From Candidatus Cloacimonadota bacterium (GTDB lineage Bacteria > Cloacimonadota > Cloacimonadia > Cloacimonadales > TCS61): 59,238 nucleotides of DNA. Below the pieces are notes generated by a model, which did no database searches, had not been told where the DNA came from, and was given only the letters and a program-made list of their open reading frames with translations. The stretch covers positions 1-59,238 of the forward strand of contig JAUXIJ010000012.1 of the NCBI GenBank assembly GCA_030621085.1, read 5' to 3'. Positions 1-10,066 of this stretch are shown piece after piece (within the stretch, counting starts at the first letter, position 1; every line of letters starts with the position of its first letter). The translations under genes and the position numbers were made by a program.

Positions 1-2107
<2,107 letters not shown>

Positions 2108-2590
2108 TCAATTAGATTCGGCATTATTAAAATACAGATTTTTTTTATCATATTCCTTTTGATATTTGATTATCAGTTCATTACAACGACGGCATAAATC
2201 ATTTAAACCATTATCTTTGGGAAATCCATTTGAATCTGTTTTATTATCTTCTAATTCGCGCTTTCTAAAATCAATTCTTTCGAATAACTTATATATGCTA
2301 AAGATAATTTGTAGTTGATTACTATTAATACTTAACGAACCAATTTTCGATTTAATTATTTCATAAGAATCCATTCTTAATGCATCAAAGTAAGATTGTT
2401 CAGGTTTATGAATAATAGCGAATAAATTATTATAAATTTCACTATTAATTAATGCAAGGATTTGTTTACGTTGTTTCCTTTTTGCAAATAATTTAGTAAA
2501 AGAATTAAGAAAAAAACCTATAAGAACACATAAAACAGCACTAAATAAATTTGCAAAAGTTTTCAATAATTCAAAATAATTTTCTGTCAT
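2108..2590 (-). CDS. Hypothetical protein with N-terminal membrane segment
   Basis: This is a 160-residue protein of no family I recognise. A hydrophobic segment at about residues 14-30 (FSAVLCVLIGFFLNSF) is followed by a basic KRKQRKQ stretch, which suggests a single membrane anchor with a cytoplasmic, mostly helical C-terminal part. The C-terminal half is charged and contains CRRC near residue 133. The ribosome site is weak. It is the leftmost gene of the accessory run and has an attC-like site just beyond its 3' end. AT-rich codon use agrees with its neighbours in the run. Confidence 0.6.
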   Translation of the reverse strand: MTENYFELLKTFANLFSAVLCVLIGFFLNSFTKLFAKRKQRKQILALINSEIYNNLFAIIHKPEQSYFDALRMDSYEIIKSKIGSLSINSNQLQIIFSIYKLFERIDFRKRELEDNKTDSNGFPKDNGLNDLCRRCNELIIKYQKEYDKKNLYFNNAESN

Positions 2591-2649
2591 AAATTAACTT
2601 TTTTTTACAATCTCAAGTTCCTCATTTCTTGAAGTAAAAAGAGTATAAA

Positions 2650-3435
2650 TCATATTTTTAACTTTTTAGCACAAAATTCATCAAAAGAACTATAATTTTT
2701 TATTCCTTTACTTTTATTAATTTTTCCTATAAATGTTTTATTTATACGCATTTGAAGAAAATTAATTAAATCTTCAAATCGTTGTTTTGGTATATATTCC
2801 CAAGTTACTCCAAATTCTTGCTCAATTTTACTGTAAATGAATGCATATTTATAAACGCTATTTCTTCTTGGATTATTTTTTGAGAATTCATTATATCGCT
2901 TGATTAAATGAAGAGCATATCCTCTCATTTTAGTATCGTGACAAATTGCATCTTCAGGAGGTAATAGTTTTATTTTTTGCTTATTAGTTTTTATGGTTAT
3001 TTTTTCTGTTTTAATTGCACCAGGGCTATCTATAATAATTGTTCCTTTATTATTTGTGATATTTATTTTTATATATTCTTTTATGATATTATCAGCAATT
3101 TTGGAATCTGTTGAATTTATTTCAATTCTGCCTTTTACCTCGTGATTTTTTTTCATCTTTTTTAGCTTCTTCACTGTATATTGATTAACATCTGAATCTA
3201 TTATTTTGTGATGTCGTTTACAAAGTAAGATTAAATTCTGAAAAGAATTTCTTTCAGTATCAGTCTGCTCAGAATCATATCTAGGACCTTTCGGGCTTTT
3301 TGCTTTTATATGACACATATCACCTGTTGTAGTTTCTGAATTTTCGCTAATTGGAGAGTTGCATCCTGGGAAAGCACAAACATTATTTGAGAGAGCGAAT
3401 AACCTTTTTACTATTCTGTTTGATGGATTAGACAT
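2650..3435 (-). CDS. HNH endonuclease domain protein
   Basis: A predicted 261-residue protein. The N-terminal ~100 residues form an HNH module: CAFPGC at about 20-25, the CHIKAKSPKGPRY stretch, then NLILLCKRHHKIID, giving paired cysteines plus the H-N-H residues that bind the catalytic metal. The C-terminal ~140 residues do not match a family I know; they include a conserved-looking YKYAFIYSKIEQEFG stretch. The ATG at 3433-3435 (MSNPSNR) is chosen over a TTG four codons upstream. A role in defence, or in mobility of a cassette, is plausible, but only the nuclease fold is visible. Confidence 0.75.
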   Translation of the reverse strand: MSNPSNRIVKRLFALSNNVCAFPGCNSPISENSETTTGDMCHIKAKSPKGPRYDSEQTDTERNSFQNLILLCKRHHKIIDSDVNQYTVKKLKKMKKNHEVKGRIEINSTDSKIADNIIKEYIKINITNNKGTIIIDSPGAIKTEKITIKTNKQKIKLLPPEDAICHDTKMRGYALHLIKRYNEFSKNNPRRNSVYKYAFIYSKIEQEFGVTWEYIPKQRFEDLINFLQMRINKTFIGKINKSKGIKNYSSFDEFCAKKLKI

Positions 3436-3502
3436 TATTAATTCCAAAATTCATTAATACAGATTTTTTTTAATTTTAATAATACAACACTTACATCCAT
3501 TA

Positions 3503-3558
3503 TTACGTTGCCCCTAAAGCCGAGCGTGCCACGTACCAACGAGGACACACTTGTTAGC
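3503..3558 (-). repeat. attC-like imperfect palindrome, site 2
   Basis: On the minus strand the site begins GCTAACAAGTGTG and ends GGCTTTAGGGGCAACG. The arms 3510-3533 and 3540-3558 pair imperfectly with unpaired bases, as integron attC sites do. It lies 25 bp beyond the stop of the next cassette-like gene (3583-4191). No coding potential is seen here. Confidence 0.4.
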
Positions 3559-3582
3559 AGAAATATATTCAAATACATAAAA

Positions 3583-4191
3583 TTATATCTTAAAAAACAC
3601 AGATAGAAGAATTAGCAAAACTAAAGTAAGAATAATGCCATATTTCATCCAAAATTCTAGTTGCTTTTGCTTCTTTATAATTTCAAAATATTGGGTTTCA
3701 TATCTATTTGATACTCTTGATAGGAAATATTCTATTTCAAAAGTCATAATTATTGGTGTACCCATAACATCTTCAGGAGCCCAAATTAAGTGTACAAGAT
3801 CATTATCAAATCTCCAAGGTATTGCGTGAAAGCTCCAAATTTGTAATGCATAAGAACGTCGATTCATTTTCTTATAAATCTTTTCCGTTCCTAAATTTTC
3901 TGAACTTTTTTGCCAATCTGCTAGTTCAATAGGATATCTTGATTCCTCTAAAAGTTTTTCGATTAAATTTATTTCCTCAAAGAAATTTGCCTCTAAACTC
4001 TTATTTGAAGAACTTATTCCATAATCAGATGCTAAAGTGTCTGATATGTCGGGAGTAAAATCTCGTAAAAGCTCCATTTTTGAATTAAATATTGATAAGT
4101 TTAGTCGTTTTTCTCCGTCTTTTAAAAGGTGAATTGCCTTATTTATAAGTATCTCGAAATCATGTTTTTTAACTGAATTTTTCGATTTCAC
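3583..4191 (-). CDS. Hypothetical tail-anchored membrane protein
   Basis: About 202 residues, function unknown. The C-terminus ends in one strong membrane segment (YGIILTLVLLILLSVFF) with only two residues after it, the layout of a tail-anchored protein whose soluble domain faces the cytoplasm. The soluble part is helical and charged and contains an aromatic patch (IWSFHAIPWRFDND). The GTG at 4189-4191 is chosen because GGAG lies six bases before it; an upstream TTG at 4203 lacks such a site. The gene sits between two attC-like sites together with the 4257-4970 gene. Confidence 0.55.
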   Translation of the reverse strand: MKSKNSVKKHDFEILINKAIHLLKDGEKRLNLSIFNSKMELLRDFTPDISDTLASDYGISSSNKSLEANFFEEINLIEKLLEESRYPIELADWQKSSENLGTEKIYKKMNRRSYALQIWSFHAIPWRFDNDLVHLIWAPEDVMGTPIIMTFEIEYFLSRVSNRYETQYFEIIKKQKQLEFWMKYGIILTLVLLILLSVFFKI

Positions 4192-4256
4192 TTTTATCTC
4201 CAATCAAGGATTATAAATCCATTTCATATTAAAAGTACATATAATTTGATTTGTAT

Positions 4257-4970
4257 TTATTCATCTGAAAAACGAATTACGTCACATTCTAGAGCAACTT
4301 TTGTTGCTATTTCTAGTATTGTTTTTTCTTCTGATAAATCAGTTGTTGGATACCAATCTTCTAATTTTGCAAGGAACCAATAGGAAAAATAAATAGCAAC
4401 AAAATAAACCATGTCAGAACAAGCATGGCTTTGAGTATTATATTTTGGATAAATACTTGGTCCTATCATTTCACCATTTTCGATAATATTAAGAAGGTCT
4501 GAAACTCTGGGAGTTGAAAAATGTGCTACTTCTGACATTATCCCATACATACGCCCAGATGACCCTTTGAGTACATTTGAAATATTAGGAGTTTTTTTGT
4601 TGAGTCTTGTAAGAGGCTTGGAATCAATTTCATGCATTCGCGCTAAACTTTCAAGTTGCTTTCTGCATAGTATGGTAGATTCAATAAGATCACCGTCTAA
4701 AACAAAATTTATAGCTGAAAAATGAGTTCTAATAAAAGAAGATGATAAACCTATTTGATAAGAAATTTTTTCGTCAGTAGTATCAATTTTTTCTGAGAGT
4801 TTTTGAGATAAATGAGCTAAAAGCCCATCAAGAAAAATTCTAAGAATATTTTCGTTGCTGCTTTCATTTTCACGAAATAATTTACGTGTTTCTTCTCTTG
4901 ATTTAATAGATTCTGCTTGAAAATCACAAGCTGCTTGTAAAAGCATCGCAGACTTTTCTTCTGCTATCAT
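4257..4970 (-). CDS. Hypothetical helical protein, DUF5677/HEPN-like
   Basis: A 237-residue soluble, mostly helical protein. The middle region (STILCRKQLESLARMHEID) and the later SEVAHFSTPR stretch resemble the arginine- and histidine-containing helices of DUF5677-type proteins, which are distant HEPN-like folds often found near defence genes. This resemblance is weak and from memory. The start is well supported by AAGGAGAC before the ATG. There is no membrane segment or signal peptide. It follows the attC-like site at 5000-5044 in the direction of transcription. Confidence 0.5.
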   Translation of the reverse strand: MIAEEKSAMLLQAACDFQAESIKSREETRKLFRENESSNENILRIFLDGLLAHLSQKLSEKIDTTDEKISYQIGLSSSFIRTHFSAINFVLDGDLIESTILCRKQLESLARMHEIDSKPLTRLNKKTPNISNVLKGSSGRMYGIMSEVAHFSTPRVSDLLNIIENGEMIGPSIYPKYNTQSHACSDMVYFVAIYFSYWFLAKLEDWYPTTDLSEEKTILEIATKVALECDVIRFSDE

Positions 4971-4999
4971 ATTGTCTCCTTTTTATTTTAATAATATTG

Positions 5000-5044
5000 C
5001 CACTAACATATGCATACCACACCTTTAGCAAGGGTGCGTTATGC
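5000..5044 (-). repeat. attC-like imperfect palindrome, site 3 (clearest)
   Basis: The arms 5012-5025 (GCATACCACACCTT) and 5030-5044 (AAGGGTGCGTTATGC) pair around a TAGC loop, with one bulged base in the right arm. The left end carries CACTAAC and the right end GCGTTATGC, matching the outer boxes of integron cassette sites. The bulge and asymmetric outer boxes are attC features that a transcription terminator does not need, and no T-run follows. Confidence 0.5.
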
Positions 5045-5067
5045 TCTTTGCTGGATTTATCACGCAC

Positions 5068-5175
5068 CTATTCCCCATCTTCAATTTCTTCGAATACCGG
5101 TTTAAAATCTTTAAATTGATCGATAGATAGCGTATCCTGAACCAACATTTCTTTTGTAAGCTCTAAATCATACAT
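5068..5175 (-). pseudogene. Chimeric ORF: HEPN-type start fused to a copy of the TPR gene 3' end
   Basis: A 35-codon frame starts MYDLELTKEML at 5173-5175, overlapping the stop of the MNT gene. That start resembles DUF86/HEPN toxins, which normally follow a MNT gene in just this way. From KEMLVQDTLS onward the peptide is identical for 28 residues to the C-terminus of the TPR protein at 8305-9276, including the stop codon. The DNA differs between the copies only at scattered, mostly third positions. The HEPN gene therefore seems to have lost its body and been joined to a related copy of the TPR 3' end. Whether it is translated is unknown. Confidence 0.75.
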
Positions 5176-5458
5176 ATAAAACCTCACGATTGATTCTGTT
5201 CTTTAAAAATGAATTCATTTTTTTACGGTAACTAACAATATCTACACGGTTATTAAATCTTTGCTCAAGATCTTGCTTTATACCTATTAAATTAAAAAGG
5301 TCTTGGGTTTCCAGTTCAACTACAATATCAATATCACTGGATGAAGTTGCTTCATCTCTTGCGTATGAGCCAAAAATCCCGATTTTGGAAAACCTGTACT
5401 TGTTTTGTGCAACTTTTTTATATTCTGTTAATATTTTCATAATTTCTGATCTTTTCAT
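5168..5458 (-). CDS. MNT-type nucleotidyltransferase (antitoxin-like)
   Basis: A 96-residue nucleotidyltransferase-domain protein. The GSYARDEATSSSDIDIVVE motif at about residues 31-49 is the GSxxRxxxxxxSDxD signature of the minimal nucleotidyltransferase (MNT) family, with both metal-binding aspartates present. In MNT-HEPN pairs the MNT protein modifies and neutralises a HEPN ribonuclease encoded directly after it. Here the following frame keeps only a HEPN-like beginning (see 5068-5175), so the antitoxin appears to be an orphan. GGAG lies six bases before the ATG. Confidence 0.88.
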   Translation of the reverse strand: MKRSEIMKILTEYKKVAQNKYRFSKIGIFGSYARDEATSSSDIDIVVELETQDLFNLIGIKQDLEQRFNNRVDIVSYRKKMNSFLKNRINREVLYV

Positions 5459-5585
5459 CTATATCTCCAAAAATAAAATTAACATTATCTTTTTTATTTT
5501 CATATATTTTTTTTGCAAGAAAAATAATAAATCTCAATTAATCAATGATATATTTCGTGTATTACAGAATCATCCGATGAATTGA

Positions 5586-5618
5586 AACCAACTTACTCTC
5601 AGACTCATTGTTAGTGGA
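5586..5618 (-). repeat. attC-like site 4 (partial)
   Basis: On the minus strand the site reads CCACTAACAATGAG, then a spacer, then AAGTTGGTTT. It shares CCACTAACA with site 3 and the TTGTTAG box with sites 1, 2 and 5. It lies 8 bp beyond the vapC stop. The pairing is weak, so confidence is low. Confidence 0.3.
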
Positions 5619-5626
5619 AGTCTCAA

Positions 5627-6049
5627 TTATGAATCTCTTATTTTATGCAGCATAATACCTGTATGTTCAGCATATAAATTGAAATCTTTATCCATTGTAA
5701 AAGTTGATAAATTATTATCGAATGCAACCGAACAAATTAAGAAATCGATGTGAGAACCCTGAACTCCTTTACCTTTGCAAATACTGAAGAATTCAGCGGC
5801 TTTTTCATAATCTCTGGAAATAATTGGAAAATCCGCAAATGCACTTAGTTTCGATTTGAGTTGGTTAAATTGATTTTTTGAACTTATCCCTGAAAGAATT
5901 TCTTGTCGAATTGGTCCGATAATTACAGCACGTGATTCGTTGATCAACTCAATTAACTCTATTACAATTTTCTCTTCATTGTTACTCAAATCTTCTTTTT
6001 TTCGTCGAAGAGCAAGCGACCAAACCGAAGTATCGATCAGGACTTTCAT
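5627..6049 (-). CDS. vapC: PIN-domain toxin, VapC family
   Basis: A 140-residue PIN-domain ribonuclease. It opens KVLIDTSVWSLALRR with the first acidic residue at D6, has conserved acidic positions in the middle, and carries the C-terminal SHIDFLICSVAFDNN and FTMDKDFNLYAE motifs. VapC toxins cleave tRNA or rRNA when not held by VapB. The start codon overlaps the vapB stop by four bases (ATGA), the usual coupling of such pairs. An attC-like site follows the stop, so the pair may have been carried as a cassette; toxin-antitoxin pairs are common cassette cargo. Confidence 0.88.
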   Translation of the reverse strand: MKVLIDTSVWSLALRRKKEDLSNNEEKIVIELIELINESRAVIIGPIRQEILSGISSKNQFNQLKSKLSAFADFPIISRDYEKAAEFFSICKGKGVQGSHIDFLICSVAFDNNLSTFTMDKDFNLYAEHTGIMLHKIRDS

Positions 6050-6246
6050 TTTCGTTCTCTATTTTTTTTGTAATTGTAATCGGCATCATAATCGATTTTA
6101 CTAAAAAGTTTAATTATTTCGAGCTGTTTGTGTCGTTGAATAAATTCAAGTAAAGCTTCATTTACTGTATCTTTTTTTGTTTTAAACTTTCCTATCTTTT
6201 GTGCTTCTTTTAATAATGCATCATTCAAAGCTAAATTTGTTGCCAT
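6046..6246 (-). CDS. vapB: VapB-type antitoxin
   Basis: A 66-residue protein starting MATNLALNDALLKEAQKIG, a short ribbon-helix-helix DNA-binding layout (strand, then helices with TKKDTVNEALLEFIQRH), followed by a basic, probably disordered tail that would wrap the toxin. The ATG at 6244-6246 is chosen because AAAGGAGG precedes it; an in-frame start 11 codons upstream has no ribosome site. Overlap with vapC by four bases indicates one transcript, probably autoregulated by the complex as is usual in this family. Confidence 0.85.
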   Translation of the reverse strand: MATNLALNDALLKEAQKIGKFKTKKDTVNEALLEFIQRHKQLEIIKLFSKIDYDADYNYKKNRERK

Positions 6247-6440
6247 GACAACCTCCTTTTTACACAAACAATAAAACATTGTAGTGTGTAGAATGTCAAG
6301 AAACCATTTTTAGAAGATACATTAATTCGTTATATATATAATCTTAAACTTAAGCGAACTTACCAAAGTTTAAATCAAAAATTAGCTGGAACGGAACAAT
6401 CCAAATTTCTAATTCCCAATTTTAAATTCTTAATTTGAAG

Positions 6441-6466
6441 AAACCCGCAGGTGCTTTTGTTAGGTG
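6441..6466 (-). repeat. attC-like site 5 (single core box)
   Basis: On the minus strand ACCTAACAAAAGCACCTG matches the RYYYAAC core of an attC end exactly. A partner box cannot be placed with confidence in the AT-rich 6247-6440 stretch. The site sits 17 bp beyond the stop of the 6483-6806 gene, the same arrangement as the other sites. Confidence 0.3.
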
Positions 6467-6482
6467 TATTTTTATTAAACAT

Positions 6483-6806
6483 CTACCATAAACGTGATAC
6501 TGCTTTTGTATTATGTTCAATTATTAAATGAGCGTGTTTAAGAAGAAGAGGGTCAACATCTGCTGTTTTATTTCGGATTAAGGCACTTAAATCATTTGTA
6601 GTATATTTCGTGCCTTTAGGTTTACGGTAACCATTTTCATTTATAAACTTCATTGTTTTGGGAAGGCTACTAAATTCGATGTATTTTTGAAATACGAATT
6701 CATCAAATGATGAAGCTTTTAACTTTAATTTTGTGATTAATAGTTTTAATTCTTCAATAGTATTCTCATATTCATTTATCTTTGCTAAAATTTCTTTTTC
6801 ATTCAT
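6483..6806 (-). CDS. Hypothetical coiled-coil protein
   Basis: A 107-residue protein of no recognised family. Residues 1-35 form a predicted coiled coil (INEYENTIEELKLLITKLKLK). The second half (YRKPKGTKYTTNDLSALIRNK) resembles a small helix-turn-helix with a basic stretch, so DNA binding is possible but unproven. AAGGA precedes the ATG. It is 30 bp downstream of the 6837-7277 membrane-protein gene and is likely cotranscribed with it, which would make a two-gene cassette. Confidence 0.5.
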   Translation of the reverse strand: MNEKEILAKINEYENTIEELKLLITKLKLKASSFDEFVFQKYIEFSSLPKTMKFINENGYRKPKGTKYTTNDLSALIRNKTADVDPLLLKHAHLIIEHNTKAVSRLW

Positions 6807-6836
6807 AATTATATCCTTTTTAAATATATTCGATTT

Positions 6837-7277
6837 TTATAAGTTTTCTACTGAATTATTTCGTTGTTTATTAAACTTATGATATTTAATAGTTGAATAT
6901 AATGCTCTAATTCCTAACCAAATTAAAATCAAAGATATAACAAGGTTTGTTCCTCCTACATAAATAAATAGATAAAAGTTAAGGAATTCAAGTAATAATA
7001 AAATTACTGAAATTGTTCGACTTTTAAAAATAATTAATAAAATTCCAAAAAAAAATACTCCGATTGACCCTGGTATAAATATTTTCAAATAATCGTCAAA
7101 AAATAGTGGTACTGCAATCGAAAAAAGAGAGCCAAGCAAAAAAAACTTTCCACACAAATAAATTGTCGCTAAAGCTTCTTCTGGTGATTGAATTTTACCA
7201 AACAAATTTGCTTTGACTTTATTTTTTTCTTTTTCTCTTAAACCAAACAAATTTTCAATAAATTTATTTCTTTTCAT
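6837..7277 (-). CDS. Hypothetical four-helix membrane protein
   Basis: A 146-residue protein with about four membrane segments between residues 37 and 133 (for example FFLLGSLFSIAVPLFF and IPGSIGVFFFGILLIIF), a basic N-terminus (MKRNKFIENLFGLREKEKNKVK) and a basic C-terminal tail. I do not recognise the family. GAGGTG precedes the ATG. Small membrane proteins in cassette or defence regions sometimes act as effectors, but nothing in the sequence shows that here. Confidence 0.55.
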   Translation of the reverse strand: MKRNKFIENLFGLREKEKNKVKANLFGKIQSPEEALATIYLCGKFFLLGSLFSIAVPLFFDDYLKIFIPGSIGVFFFGILLIIFKSRTISVILLLLEFLNFYLFIYVGGTNLVISLILIWLGIRALYSTIKYHKFNKQRNNSVENL

Positions 7278-7304
7278 AAATCACCTCATAGTAAATAAAT
7301 TCCA

Positions 7305-7428
7305 CCTAATGGTTTGGCTATGCCACGAGCCATCGAAATTACAACTTAGATCGACCATCCGTCTGAATCGGAAGATTCAGACAAAACGAACAAACCCGAA
7401 TAGCTTGTGGATAGCTTTGTTATAGGCA
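7305..7428 (-). repeat. attC-like long palindrome, site 6, with internal GNRA hairpin
   Basis: The arms 7305-7331 and 7402-7426 are inverted copies (CCTAATGGTTTGGCTATGCC against CCTATAACAAAGCTATCC on the other strand) with extra unpaired bases. Inside, 7361-7382 forms a perfect 9-bp stem (GTCTGAATC/GATTCAGAC) closed by a GGAA tetraloop. The length (~124 bp), nested hairpin and bulged outer arms fit a long attC. It lies 52 bp beyond the stop of the 7480-8172 gene. Confidence 0.45.
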
Positions 7429-7479
7429 ATAGTAAACAAAATTTAAAATACATTATTGGATTCGTCAACTCTAGAAAAT

Positions 7480-8172
7480 TCATACTTCAAAATTATTCCC
7501 TTCGATTTTATAGTTCCATTTTAAATTATTTTCTTTTTCAAAATCGGAAATTGAATTATTTCTTTTAAGTTTAATCCTATGATTTTCTATAACTTTTATA
7601 TTTTTGTTTTTATTAAAAAAATCTGCTCTAGAATCTAACAAATAGATTGACTTAGAATCAATCTGAATTTTGTTTTGTATAATAATTATTTCTTTATCAT
7701 GATCTTCATTCGTAATTTTCATATCTTTTAAAATTATATTAGGGTTTCCGTTTGGTTTACCTACTAATTTCCCCTTTGAATTGATTACATTTCTTATTAA
7801 AACACTAACTGCGACATTTTTAGGTCCGATAACAATATCCATTCTACAATAACTATTTTCTACATTTTTTAATGATAAATAAGTACGTAATCCTTTTTTA
7901 GTTTGAACTTCAGATCTTATCCGGTATTTTGAACATTTATAAATGTAATGATTTCGGAACCAGTCATGATATTTATCACCAGCACTTCCGTAATATAATT
8001 CAACCATTGATATTATAAATACTTCATCTTTGACAATTAGCGAACATCCAAGAAGATATTTTGCAATTTCAGATGCCGTTTTTAAAGATTGATCATATTG
8101 TTCTTTGTTTATTTTATCCAAATTACCCGCAAAGATATAATTTTTTAAATAATTTTTATTTTTAAAATCCAC
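7480..8172 (-). CDS. Divergent alkyladenine (3-methyladenine) DNA glycosylase-like protein
   Basis: A 230-residue protein, close to the usual AAG/MPG size. The order of landmarks follows that family: AKYLLGCSLI (37-46) for the LLG motif; MVELYYGSAGDKYH (56-69), in which E58, Y60 and H69 have the same spacing as human AAG E125, Y127 and H136; SVLIRNVI (123-130) for the VLLRALEP strand with its arginine; GNPNIILKDMKI for GPxKLxKALGI; and a C-terminal WNYKIEGN for RFYVxGN. AAG enzymes remove alkylated or deaminated purines. Overall identity is low. The start is GTG with GGGAGG four bases upstream. The gene is flanked by attC-like DNA. Confidence 0.65.
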   Translation of the reverse strand: MDFKNKNYLKNYIFAGNLDKINKEQYDQSLKTASEIAKYLLGCSLIVKDEVFIISMVELYYGSAGDKYHDWFRNHYIYKCSKYRIRSEVQTKKGLRTYLSLKNVENSYCRMDIVIGPKNVAVSVLIRNVINSKGKLVGKPNGNPNIILKDMKITNEDHDKEIIIIQNKIQIDSKSIYLLDSRADFFNKNKNIKVIENHRIKLKRNNSISDFEKENNLKWNYKIEGNNFEV

Positions 8173-8304
8173 ATAACCTCCCTATTATGAATCTATTGCT
8201 TATAAAATTTATATGCTACGCCAATTAATTTGTTGTATATAACTAACCTATAGTTACAGTAATTTTGTTGTATAATAACTTTTTTATTGGTGGTTATAAC
8301 ACAC

Positions 8305-9276
8305 CTATTCCCCATCTTCAATTTCCTCAAAAACCGGTTTGAAATCTTTGAATTGGTCTATAGACAGCGTATCTTGAACCAGCATTTCTTTTATCCTGCT
8401 GATATCACGGTGGATATTGAATCTCTGAGCATCGTTGCTCAGGTTGTAAAGCTCATTCAGCAGATACCAGCTAAGCAGATATTGATGTTCTATCTCATAC
8501 AATTCTGCCATTCCTTTAATTATTTCATGCCGGTTAGGATGATCAGGATAATGCAGGTAGAGAGTAAGCAAAGATCTTTTTGCCGTTTTAAATTGCTGTA
8601 GAGAGTAATTTGCAATATAGTGATAAAAAAGAGCATTCTCATTAACAATAGAATCCTGCTGGGCAATAATGGGTTCCAATATTTGTAGAGACTCATTGTA
8701 CTCTTTCAGGAAAATATGATTTGTTGCGATCTTCAGTTCCAATGAGATACTATCTGCATATTCGGTTTCTTGCAGGATGGTGCGGTAAACATCGTTAGCT
8801 TCCCCGAAAAGCTGGTTCTTTTCGTAGATATCTGCTATTATGAATAAGAATATAGCCAGCTTGTGCTGGTCTTCTATGCGGGAGATATAATAGGAAATTT
8901 TCTCGATAGCATGTACGGGTGATAATGTTTTCAGAGCATGTTTGAATTCCTTTTCTGCCATAATGTTCAATTGCGGATCATTGCTGCGAATGAATGTTTC
9001 AGCAAAAGAATCGGAAGCTCTATCCCAATCCTCTATACCTTTGCAGGCAAGTCCTTTCATATAATAAAGCGTGTCTTTATTGATAGCTTCTTCCAAGGTG
9101 GAATCTATATAAGAGATAGCCAGGTCATATTCATTGTGATCAAGGTAGAATTTGATCAGTTCAAACCTGTATTTGATATCATTCGGGTTATTTTGTTCTT
9201 CCAATCTTGAAGTTTGTGAAAACAGGTTTAAACTAAAGAATAAGAATAAAAATACAATCCATACTTTTTTCATCAT
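8305..9276 (-). CDS. Secreted or periplasmic TPR-repeat protein
   Basis: A 323-residue protein with a signal peptide (KKVWIVFLFLFFSLNLFSQ, cleavage near residue 21) followed by tetratricopeptide-like helical hairpins through about residue 270, for example HNEYDLAISYIDSTLEEA and NQLFGEANDVYRTIL. It probably works as a protein-interaction scaffold outside the inner membrane. It overlaps the upstream activase gene by four bases, so the two are translationally coupled. The last 28 residues and stop are duplicated at 5068-5160, about 3.2 kb away, which marks this 3' end as a recombination or insertion point. Confidence 0.8.
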   Translation of the reverse strand: MMKKVWIVFLFLFFSLNLFSQTSRLEEQNNPNDIKYRFELIKFYLDHNEYDLAISYIDSTLEEAINKDTLYYMKGLACKGIEDWDRASDSFAETFIRSNDPQLNIMAEKEFKHALKTLSPVHAIEKISYYISRIEDQHKLAIFLFIIADIYEKNQLFGEANDVYRTILQETEYADSISLELKIATNHIFLKEYNESLQILEPIIAQQDSIVNENALFYHYIANYSLQQFKTAKRSLLTLYLHYPDHPNRHEIIKGMAELYEIEHQYLLSWYLLNELYNLSNDAQRFNIHRDISRIKEMLVQDTLSIDQFKDFKPVFEEIEDGE

Positions 9277-10052
9277 AAGCCTTCCATTGCAAATAATGCT
9301 GCACCCAGAGCACCGGTAATAAACGAGTTCTCAGGAATGATTATTTCTGTTCTCAAAATATCGGCGAGTGCTGTTTGCATTCCACTATTCAAAGCTACAC
9401 CTCCTGTGAAAACTAACGGCTCCTGCCAATGCAGTTGAGACACCAGATTCTTTGTTCTTCTGGCTATCGAATGATGTACGGCTCGTGTGATATCCGCAGG
9501 TGTTTTACCTTGTGCTATCATACCGATGATCTCCGATTCTGCAAATACCACGCAAGTGCTGTTGATGTCAAATTCTTCTTTAGATCGTGCTGATAATTCT
9601 CCCAGTTCATCTACAGTAGTTTCCAGCGTTGTTGCTACTACCTCCAGGAATTTACCTGTTCCTGCAGCACATCTATCGTTCATGGCAAAATCGCTTACTT
9701 TACATTTCTCATCTACCAAAATGACCTTTGAATCCTGTCCCCCGATATCGATGATCGTCCTGGCTTGTGGAAATAGAAAATTCACTCCCCGGGCATGACA
9801 GGATATTTCGGAAATAACTTTATCTGCAAAAGGAACGATGTTACGTCCATAGCCTGTGGAATAGATCATTGAAATATTTTCTTTTGAAATATTCTTCTCC
9901 GACAACATATTTTCGAATAACCTCGATGCCGTTTTTTGCGGATTTACACCGGTATCGGTGACATCAAAATAAGTGATCTCCTTCTTAAAAAGTAGAACGA
10001 TCTTCGAAGTTCGGGAACCAAGATCGATACCTATATTGATGTTTTTTATCAT
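9273..10052 (-). CDS. BadF/BadG/HgdC-type ATPase (CoA-dehydratase activase family)
   Basis: A 259-residue ASKHA-fold ATPase. GIDLGSRTSKIVLL at the N-terminus is the phosphate-1 loop, IDIGGQDSKVI the phosphate-2 motif, and FTGGVALNSGM the adenosine motif. Two cysteines (EISCHARG and NDRCAAGTG) are placed as in HgdC, where a [4Fe-4S] cluster bridges the dimer and ATP hydrolysis drives electron transfer into 2-hydroxyacyl-CoA dehydratase. No dehydratase subunits are nearby; the partner encoded downstream is a TPR protein. Its electron acceptor is therefore unknown. Size and motifs are normal for the family. Confidence 0.9.
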   Translation of the reverse strand: MIKNINIGIDLGSRTSKIVLLFKKEITYFDVTDTGVNPQKTASRLFENMLSEKNISKENISMIYSTGYGRNIVPFADKVISEISCHARGVNFLFPQARTIIDIGGQDSKVILVDEKCKVSDFAMNDRCAAGTGKFLEVVATTLETTVDELGELSARSKEEFDINSTCVVFAESEIIGMIAQGKTPADITRAVHHSIARRTKNLVSQLHWQEPLVFTGGVALNSGMQTALADILRTEIIIPENSFITGALGAALFAMEGL

Positions 10053-10066
10053 ACAAATACTCTCTT

